Of a stretch of 64,000 nt of DNA, positions 13,701 through 24,200 are shown one piece after another (positions within the stretch are counted from its first letter, which is position 1; each line of letters begins with the position of its first letter). Source of the stretch: Luidia sarsii. Its lineage: Eukaryota > Echinodermata > Asteroidea > Paxillosida > Luidiidae. The stretch lies in NCBI GenBank assembly GCA_949987565.1, contig OX465121.1:7762774-7826773 (forward strand), in the 5' to 3' direction. The position numbers and the translations under genes are program-made. Under the pieces are notes generated by a model that searched no databases, was not told where the DNA came from, and worked only from the letters and a program-made list of their open reading frames with translations.

Positions 13701-15239
13701 ATTTCAGGAAGAGAGGGAGAGAGAGGGACAACAAATCGAAGACGGCGTTTACTTTGAAACTCGATCCGGTCCTTGCTATTCTAAGCGACCTTATCCAAGG
13801 AGTCACGGTGCGGGTTTGTCGGCCGAGAGAAAGAGAGAGGGAGAGAGGGACAGAGAAAGGGGAGATGGAGAGAGGGAAAGAGAGGGGAATGGTAATAGAG
13901 AGGGAGGGAGAGGGGAAGGGTAGGGGAGAGAGGGGGACAGAGAGGGAGGCAGAAGGGCATAGAGGGGTGAAAAGAGAGAGAAAGAGGGAACAAGGAAAGA
14001 AAGAGAGAGAGGGGGAGAGAGAGAGAGAAAGAGGGAGAGAGAGGGGGGATGGCCAGAGAGCGATGGGGAAAAAGAGGAGAGAGAGGGAGGCAGAAAGAGG
14101 GAAGAAATACGGAGTGGGGATAGATAGGGTGAGAGGAGAGAGGGAGGGGGGAAGAGGGAGATAGAGAGAGATAGGAGAGAGAGAAAGACAGGAAAGAGTG
14201 GATGTCTTGTCCTAACGCAGAATGGATATCTGGTCCGTCTCTTTCGTCGTCTTCTTTTTCAAGGGTTCCAAATGATCATTTCGTGATCGCCCAATATTTA
14301 CTTAGAGGGAGCGATATTAAACTAAAACTAAAAAATAAGGATCACCCGTGTCCCCTCACGGGCTCCGTACATGCGCCCATCCCGGTCAGCGCGAGTCAAC
14401 GCCGCCTCGAGGGACTTCAGTTACACACACACACGCGCACGTACGTACGTATGCAAAAGGTCGTGCCACGTTCTGACTATGGGGACCGGCGTCGATGATA
14501 CGTACGGCCCATGTTATCTTTTGGCCCGCTCTGTCTACCCTCGTCTGGTTCCCTGAACGCTCTAGGGGCTTGTACACGGGCCCGGTGCGTGCCTCGCCAG
14601 GCGCCACTCATGTCGTCCTTCACTCACTGACACAATCCCATCGCTTAAAGCCCCTACACAACATTGGTAAGATCGAGAGAGAAAAACACCAGAAAATGTT
14701 CACAGATTTACGTGAAACTCATACAGTTTGAAGATGGTTATACTGTAGTAGAAACCTCGCATTGAAATATTTCTGCCTAAAATTTGTGTATTTTTGGAGA
14801 ATAGAGTAAAAGAAATCGTTTACGTCTCACCGAGATCTAAACCTTTTTTTTTCGGGACAATTCGTTTGGATGCTGCATTTTCGCGAAACAAAATGAACCA
14901 ATTTTTTTTTTCACTATTTTCTCGAGACTCGGTTGGCGGATTAAGCTGAATTTTTTGTTCACAGGTGTGCCATTTCATGCATTATGTTGGATCAGACAAC
15001 GTATGGGTGCTATTATTTGACCTCGACCAATGTTGCGTTATCCCTTTAATGTCTCACGACGTAAGCGGAGCCCGTTGACCGCTTGCTAACTCCCGTTGTC
15101 GACGAACAAGCCCCCCCCAAAAAAAAAAAATGAAAATTGAATTTTCCATTTTCTTCACCACCGGCCACACCAAAATTGTAATATGCTTACGGGATTACTG
15201 TTCCCTTTTTGATGCAATTGAGAGGTATTGATATTTTCC

Positions 15240-15272
<33 letters not shown>

Positions 15273-18200
15273 GGGGGGGGGGTTAAATTGCATTATCTTT
15301 AACTAGGGCACACGTAAAGGTATTTTCTTGTTTGTGCATTCATAAAAAACCCGGAACATCTTCGGAGGCTCTCCAGACGCCGGGAAGATACGGAGGAGGT
15401 CAGATGCTGTTGAAGACACTTCGGGCGCCTTAAAGCTAAGATTTGGACTGGGTCCGGGTGGGAAGTCGCCTCCTGACATTATAAGTATGCAGTCAACTGG
15501 ACAGGGATTTCTCTGTACCTCTCACTCTCTCTCTCTCCTCTCCCTCGCTCTCTCTCTCTCTCTCCCTCTTTCTTACTCTCTTCCCTATCTCTCTCCCCCA
15601 CTCTCCCTCTCTCTTTCTCTGTCACTATCGCTCTCTAACTCTCCCCTATCTCTCTCCCCTCTCTCTCTCTATCAAACCACGGTCTCCCTTTCTCTCTCCC
15701 TATCTCCCCCTCCCTCCCTCTCTCTCTATCTCTCTCTCGATCGCTCTCTGTCCCTCCCCTCTCTCCCTCCCTCTCTTCAACCTCTCTCTTCCTCTCCCTT
15801 TCTCTCCCTCTATCTCCCTGTCCCCCTCTATTTCACTCTCTCTCTCTCTCCCTCTCTCTTCCGATCGCTCTCCCTCTCTCCGTCCCCTATCCCCCTGTAT
15901 CCCTCTCTAGCTCTCTTCCTCTATTTCACCACTCTCTCTCCTCTCCCTTCTCTCTCCCCCTCTCCAACCCCTTTCTCTCCCTCTGTCACCCTGTCCCCCT
16001 CTATTTCACTCTCTCTCCCTCTCTCTTCCGATCGCTCTCCCTCTCTCCAACCTCTCTCGGTCCCCTATCCCCCTCTCTCCCTCTCTAGCTCTCTTCCTCT
16101 ATTTCACCACTCTCTCCCTCCTCTCTCTCTCTCCCCCCTCCCCAACCTCTCTCTCTCTCTCTCTCTCGGTGCCGTATCTCTTGACATAAGTGATTCTCCG
16201 TCGGTAGCTTCCTCTATTAGATCTACAGCCTGTTCATTAATGCCTCGCCCCCACTATTATTTTACAGCCATCCCTTCAGACCGGTCGTCCAGACTCTACC
16301 CATCCACCTCCTCCTCCGATCCTGTCCCCTCCCCTCCTTCCTCCTTCCTGCCGGAGCCACGCTTTCCGCAGCTCTCCCTCCCTCGCCGCGCGCATCGCGA
16401 CCCTAAGACCCCCCGTCTGTCCCGAATCCTCAGCCCGCCGAAAACCAGCCTCCCGTTCACCCCCAGCTGTTCTCCTTAGCACTTCCTCGTCGGTAACCAT
16501 AACCAATAATGATATTCGCACTATTATCCCTGTTATTCTTGAAAACGATACGCACCGAAGGAGACCCAAGTCATCGAATCCTTTAAAGGCCCTATACAAC
16601 ATTGTTAAAAGTTAACAAATTAGCCACAGTTTGTGTGTGAAACCATTAAACATAAAAAAAAAATCCTGCGACGGTTTTTGCTCAAAACGGTAATCCGAGG
16701 AAGTAGAAAAAGGCAAAAAAAAACCGTCACGGTTTTCACACCGTTCTGTATAGTTTTTTACTCGCGAGTAATAAACTATTTGTCGAGATGTTTGAGTGAA
16801 GATTTATCGAGAAGTACAGCATCCCAGACCGTAAGATTTCAACATGAGGATTCTATCGTGACCATCTACAAACTGTGTAAATCAGAAGGAAATCTGTGGA
16901 CATCGATGTTTTCCGATCTTCCCAATGTTGTATTGGCCTTTAATGTCCCATACCCCGATACACGCGAGATATCGCTCAAGATTCCACGCCGGGTTTTTTT
17001 TTTTTGGTTTACTATGCGTAAAAGCTCGCTTTAAATTCCATGCGTGTAGGCTGATCTTCAGTTAGCCTCCCTTCTTCTCAATTAAAGAGGGGAAACGAAT
17101 CGATGTTACTTCAATTGTTTATTCAATTCCATCATTTGCCATGCCCCTTTTCCCGTGCCGCGTTTAATTTCAATAAATTACCAGATGCCTTAAACCGCCT
17201 TAGTATACATTTAGGGATATGGATCGACTCAAATGTAAATCTCAATAGCATTGAAAGCCTGGTATTTACGCGTATAGGCAGACATCACTTTAAGATGTTA
17301 CGGTAATTTACCCAATTTTAATTGCTAATGCTTTCAAATGTTACATTTAAATTTAGATTTTTGTAGCACCGCATAAATCATTATAGAACAATCGCCTTCC
17401 ATTTGTGACCCGGCACAGCGACATGAGGAATATCACACCAAAACACTTTTCGAGTAAACAACGCCTGAAATCAAAGTATCTTCTCAATTCGATTAAAAAT
17501 CAATTTTTATTTTTTTTTGTATTTTCGGAAAGTTAATGTATTGGAGGATATTATGTCCAAAGGATTATTCCGAAATCCGTCTCTAAATGTTGAAAAAACG
17601 AGGATTTCGGGGAAGTGTTTGTGTACTGTTTTCATGAAAATATAAAGTTCCTGCATTTTGGAATGGCCGCTTTCGAGGGGTTAGACTGGTGCTGCTATAT
17701 TGTGTCTGGTGCCATATGAACGAGCGAAGTCCCCTTGTACTATTTACAACAAAGTTCATACGGAAATAAATTTGATATCTTTCGAAAGCTAATGGTATAC
17801 TTTTTCACATCATTAGAAAATCTCGAAATCTCGAAAGTGGGGGTTATTCCTCATTATGCTGTGCCGGGTCACATTTGGTATCTTTCATTCAACGTGGAAA
17901 CCAATTTGGGTAATTTTCAACAAGTCGATCACCAGATAAGACTTGAGGGTTTGCATGGTGGAAATAATAAGCGGAAGGGTTTGTGGCGACACCGTTTAGC
18001 ACTTAGCTTTCGAGAAGGACTGTGGCTCTGAAAAGGGCCGGTAGCCCAATGTTTCGGGTAGTGTGTACTCTGCCCGTCGTCTGGACACATTGACAGTAGT
18101 TACATTGATTTTGACCATCGTCTGGGTACAACCTTCCAATAAATGCGGACACGGCTTAGGTTAAAGGCCCCATAGGCCTATACGACATTGGTAGAAGTCA

Positions 18201-21200
18201 AAAGATTGCCACATGTTGTGTGTTAAAACCGTTAAACATTCCAAAAAAAGAAATCCTGCGAAAGTTTATAGCTCAAAATGGTCATCTGAGAAATAGTATA
18301 TGTGTCGATGTTTGAGTGAGGATTTCTCGAGAAGTACAGCATCCGAGACCGTAAGATTTCAACATGAGGATTCTATCACGACCGTGTAAATTAGAAGTAA
18401 ATCTGTGGACATCGGTGTTCTCCGATGTTCCCAATGTTTTAAGGAAGGACTCCTTTTCAGGTATACTACTTTGAGTAGGGCCTATACACTGATTAACAAT
18501 CGCTGATTAATTGGATGATTTCATTATATCATGTGTTGTATTATCGCAGTCGATGCGGGCAGATATCCCTAATTGGGGCATCTTATTGAGGTCGAGGTTG
18601 AGGAGGTGACCCTAACTCCCCCCCCCCTCCCCTCCCTCCCAACCGGCGGAATGCGACTGGGCGATCGAGGTTGTCATAATTTACGACGTCCGGGCAGGAG
18701 TTTTCTGCACGGCGACGCATTTTGGAGAAGCGTTGGTGACCGCTCTACACCGGCGGCTAGCCAAGTGTCTCGTTTAATTGCAAAACCTTGGGCGGCAGCC
18801 ATTTCAGCGAGTTGGAAGCGGTCGGCGGGTGGGGGGGGGAGGGGGGGACCTGTGACAGCTTTAAAGGTGACACATACCCTCGGGGAGAACTAATCAGAAA
18901 GAAACCGCCTCATCTCTTATTTTGCTTTTTGCTCTCTTTTTTTTTGTTTACAAATTCGTGGTGAAAGTGAAAAACGAATTCCCACCCACACCAATCAATT
19001 AAAACAAAATTGCAAAACGGCTGACTGACTAATACGAGCGAAATTTACGAATCTTCGAATTTTTTTATTCGAGGTCGTGGCGTATCTATTCCCGAATCCC
19101 GAGGGACATTTCCTCAGTGCCTTTAAGTGATGACAAGATGTTCCAGAAATCAAGAGGGTGGAACAATTCGATCGAATCGGGACCCCGGTGCGGGTCTATT
19201 GCTTCGGTTGTGCCGGAATTGAGACGGTTTTGTTTTTTTTTTTTTTTTTTTGGGGGGGGGGGGTGTTCCGGTTAAATGAACATGAGGCTCCTGCGCATTT
19301 TTAAAGGGTGGCAAAATGTAGCAAGATGAGATTGGAAGGTCCCCGTGGTGGGAAGCCTGATCTCCAATAATGAGAAAGTTGTCCGACATTGGGAGCGGAA
19401 GAAAATGAAATCACTCTTGGAATGTCCACGACAAAAATACAAATTATCTTCACCGTAAAACTATTTTTACATTTTAGTCTGGTGGATTGGGAAAGATTTT
19501 AGAAGATTGCTTTCTTGTCTTCGAGTAAAATGAGAATGACGTAAATTTCCTCTGAAGAATCGGATTTTTTTCCAGAGACTCTTACTCGGAAAACCGGTAA
19601 GAGATTTCCGTTTGGCAGTGAAATCGGAAATAAACTGAAGGTTGATTTTTCCCAATGATTATGAACTGTGATATCCGAACATGATTTCTGCCTTTGAGAA
19701 AGGTCCTGCTAGGATCGAAACGTCAGGCCGTCTAACGTTTTGACATTTTATGTATTGCAGGTCATTTTAGTCAGTGAGCAGTGTTTTGTAGTAACTTAGT
19801 CAAATGTGACCCGGCACAGCAACATGAGGAATATCCCACCAAAACACTTTTCGAGTAAACAACGCCTGAAGTCAAAGTATCTTCTCAATTCGATTTTTTC
19901 TGGATTTTCGGAAAGTTAATGTATTGGAGGATGTTATGTCCAAAGGATTTTTCCAAAATTCGTCTCAAAATGTTGAAAAAACGAGGATTTCGAGGATTTC
20001 GAGTGTTTGTGTACTGTTTTCATGAAAATGTAAAGTTCCTGCCTTTTTGAATGGCCGCTTTCGAGGAGTTAGAATGGCGCTGCTATATTGTGTCTGGTAC
20101 CAAATGAACGAGCGAAGTCCCCTTGTACTATTTACAACAAAGTTCACATGGAAATAATTTTGATATCATTTGAAAGCTAATGGTAGGCCTATACTTTTTC
20201 ACATCATTAGAAAATCTCAAAATCTCGAAAGTGGGGGTTATTCCTCATTATGCTGTGCCGGGTCACAAATTCCACAAATTAAAAATCCTATAATATTAAT
20301 AATTTTCACATTATACATTTAAAACCCCTAAGAAGAAGAACAATAAAACGACAATAAATTAGACCAGACATGTGTAATGGTTAAAAACGACGTATTGGGT
20401 TAAGCGATTTCGCAAGCCCCTTTTCATCCAAGATTTCTTTTTAGTGAAGCCTAAATAGACTTTGAAAACCTCTTTTTGGGGGGGAGGGGAGAGAGAATAT
20501 TATCATGATGAGGACAACTTCTGGCCGGGAAGCCCAATTTCCGTGAACCGCTCAATCGTATACAAACCCGCTGAGCACGAAAAATCTTCCTCTTTGAATC
20601 AAAACCAGATGGTCAGCCATGCAGTTTTTGGTTTTCTTCAATGTACGGCGCGTCTCTGGCAAATTTACCTTTAACCGGAGGGGAGAGAGAGGAGCCGAAA
20701 TTACCGCCGTGTTTCTGATTGCGACGGGGATGTCGACGGACAAAACGGGGGGGGGGGGGCGTTGAGTTACGCATGAATATGCATTAGGGAGGCTTTTTTT
20801 TTAGGGGGGGCGGCCTTTTTTCCCTTCTTTACCGGGCGCGTTTTTTTATGTCAGCGCGCCGTTGCGGTGAGTTCTCGAGGGTTGTCAAGTGCGGACGCGA
20901 GTACACTTGAGGAAGATGACAGCTCTCTGCCTCAGGGAAGGGGACCGGGAAGGGTGACAGGGAGGGAGGGAGGGAGGGAGGGAGGGAGGGAGGGAGGGAG
21001 GGAGGGAGAGAGAGGTAGAGAGGGAGAGAGAGAGGGGGGGGGAGAGAGATAGAGAGGGAGAGAGAGAGGGGAGAGAGAGAGATGGAGAGAGAGAGGGAGA
21101 GAGAGAGAGATAGAGAGGGAGAGAGGGAGAGAGAGAGAGATAGAGAGGGAGAGAGAGAGAGAGGGAGAGGGAGAGAGGGAGAGAGAGAGATAGAGAGGGA

Positions 21201-24200
21201 GAGAGAGAGAGGGGGAGAGAGAGATAGAGAGGGAGAGAGAAAAAGGGGGAGAGAGAGATAGAGAGGGAGAGAGAGAGGGGGAGAGAGAGATGGAGAGGGA
21301 GAGAGAGAGAGAGATAGAGAGGGAGAGAGAGAGAGGGAGAGAGGGAGAGAGGGAGAGAGAGAGATAGAGAGGGAGAGAGAGAGAGGGGGAGAGAGAGATA
21401 GAGAGAGAGAGAGAAAAAGGGGGAGAGAGAGATAGAGAGGGAGAGAGGGAGGGAGGGAGAGAGAGAGATAGAGAGGGAGAGAGAGAGAGGGGGAGAGAGA
21501 TAGAGAGGGAGAGAGAGATGGAGAGAGAGGGAGGGAGAGAGAGAAATAGAGGGAGAGAGAGAGAGAGAGGGAGAGAGGGAGAGAGAGATAGAGAGGGAGA
21601 GAGAGAGAGGGGGAGAGAGATAGAGAGGGAGAGAGAGAGGGGGAGAGAGAGAGAGATCGAGGGGGGAGAGAGGGAAGAAAAGGGAGGGAGGGAGGGAGAG
21701 ACAGACAGACAAACTGAGACGAACATAGACAGACAGACATACAGACGGATAGGGGGAGAGAGAGGGTAGAGAGAGAAAGGGTAGAGAGAAAAAGAGAGGG
21801 AGAGAGAGAGGGGTAGGGTGAGAGAGAGGGTAGGAGGGAGGGCGAGAGAGAGGTAGAGGGAGGGAGAGGGAGGGAGGGAGGGAGAGAGAGAGATCGAGGG
21901 GTAAAGAGAGGGAGAGATAAAGAAAAGGGAGGGAGGGAGAGACAGACAGACATACTGAGACGAACATAGACAGACAGATAGACAGACAGATAGAGACGAA
22001 CGCAGAGAGACAGGGAGAGAGAGAGGGTAGAGAGAGAAAGGGTAGAGAGAGAAAGAGAGAGGGAGAGAGAGGGTAGAAGGAGGGAGGGCGAGAGAGAGGG
22101 TAGAATGAGGGAGGGCGAGAGAGAGATAGAGGGAGGGAGAGAGAGGGAGGGAGGAAGGGAGAGAGGGAGAGAGGGAGGCAGGGAGGGAGAGGAAGAAAGA
22201 GAGGGGGAAGAGAGATGGGAGAAAGAAAGGGGAGAGAGGGGAGAGGACTATAGAGAGAGAGGGAGAGAGGGGAGAGAGACGAGGAGAGGGAAATTAAACC
22301 AGAAATTTATGACAGTTTGTGTCGATTGTCAATCAAGGTTCACTGGCATCTGGCGAGGAATTAGCTCCCGCGGGTATGTAAGCGCGGCCTTCGGTGAAAG
22401 GTAGCAAAAAAAAAATGGTCGGAGTCGCTACGGCCCGAAGCTACGCACGGAAAAAAAATTGCATTCTGGAAATTCGTGAAGGCTCCGGACCTGTTTTGCT
22501 TTAGGGGAATTATTATCATAAGCATTTTTCTTTCTTTAATCATGGCTAACCTGTGTAGTGAAAAAAAGGGTAAGGGTGTTGAGTGAATCTTAAGTCGGGA
22601 AGCCTTTTAATTAAAAACCCGTATGTCCTCTCGGGTTGAGCATATTGCCATGCTTCAAATGCACGGAGAGATAATCAGTTTAATAGAATGCCAGTTTTTC
22701 ATGTCGTCAGTCCAGTTGAACAACATCTGTGGACAAACGAAATCAAACTACATGTGCACAGATAGTCAACGAAATGTATATGCTACAGTAAAACGCATAA
22801 AAAAAATATCTCGGTGACCTTTTCTACATCTGAGCAATACAATTGACTCCGTGCAGGCGTGGAAGTAAACCGAACGTGTGTCGTTGCTCAATCGGTCGCG
22901 AAAACCCTTCTGAAAATACCAAAAATAAGCTTTTGGAGAAAAAAATCTGCTCTAATCAAAGTAGATAGGCCTATGTGAAGTGGGGTTATTCCTCATTATG
23001 CTGTGCCGGGTCACATATGTGACCCGGCACAGCATAATGAGGAATAACCCCCACTTTCGAGATTTTGAGATTGTCTAATGATGTGAAAAAGTATACCATT
23101 AGCTTTCAAATGATATCAAAATTATTTCCGTACGAACTTTGTTGTGAATAGTACAAAGGGGGACTTCGTTCGTTCATTTGGCACCAGACACAATATAGCA
23201 GCACCAGTCTAACTCCTCGAAAGCGGCCATTCAAAAATGCAGGAACTTTATATTTTCATGAAAACAGTACACAAACACTCCCCCGAAATCCTCGTTTTTT
23301 CAACATTTAGAGACGGATTTCGGAACAATCCTTTGGACATAATATCGTCCAATACATTAACTTTCCGAAAATACAAAAAAAAGAAAAAAGATTTTTAATC
23401 GAATTGAGAAGAGACTTTGACTTCAGGCGTTGTTTACTCGAAAAGTGTTTTGGTGGGATATTCCTCATGTCGCTGTGACGGGTCACATATTTTGATAAGA
23501 CACAATATCAGAATTATACTGAGATTCATTGTCCATACGAAAATGAATGCCTTTCTCTCTTTTTCAGCAGCAACACTTCACGATATCTCCCTGAATATGT
23601 CCCATAAATCTAAAGGTAATTTTAGACGCCAGTGTGTGTACGATTATGGGAAATTCTGACGTACGCGTTCCTACACTTCTCCGGGATTTTATTATACCGG
23701 GATTTCGCGTCACCGCCGGAGCGTGTGATGACGACCCGTTCTTAGCGATGTTCACCCGTGTCTCGATGATCCTATTAAGACGAGGAGGGGAAGATCCTCC
23801 ATTGGGACTGATTAGGCAGAGCTACCCACCCCTCCACTCCCCCCCCCCTCCCTCCCTCCTCCATCCCACGCTCCGTCCCCTCGCTCTCCCCACCCGCCGA
23901 GCGAATTACGGTCTCGGTGTTGTTCCCGACGCGACAATTCCCTCGCGAACTGGAGCGGTCGGGTGTCGCTGCGCAGCGTGGCTCGGCGGGGAGAGGTGCA
24001 CGGATCACGGCATACACGGTGTCTCGGTACGGTATCGCTCCCCCCCCCTCTCTCTCTCCCCAAAGCTCAGTCCCACCTTCCCTCCATCCAGATGGACGCC
24101 CGCAAGCTTAAAACGCCAACACCTGTTCCCGTCTCCTGACACTCGTCTTCTGCCGCCACCCAACGAACCGTTAAGTTTCCGCCGTCTTTAAGAAGCTGCT

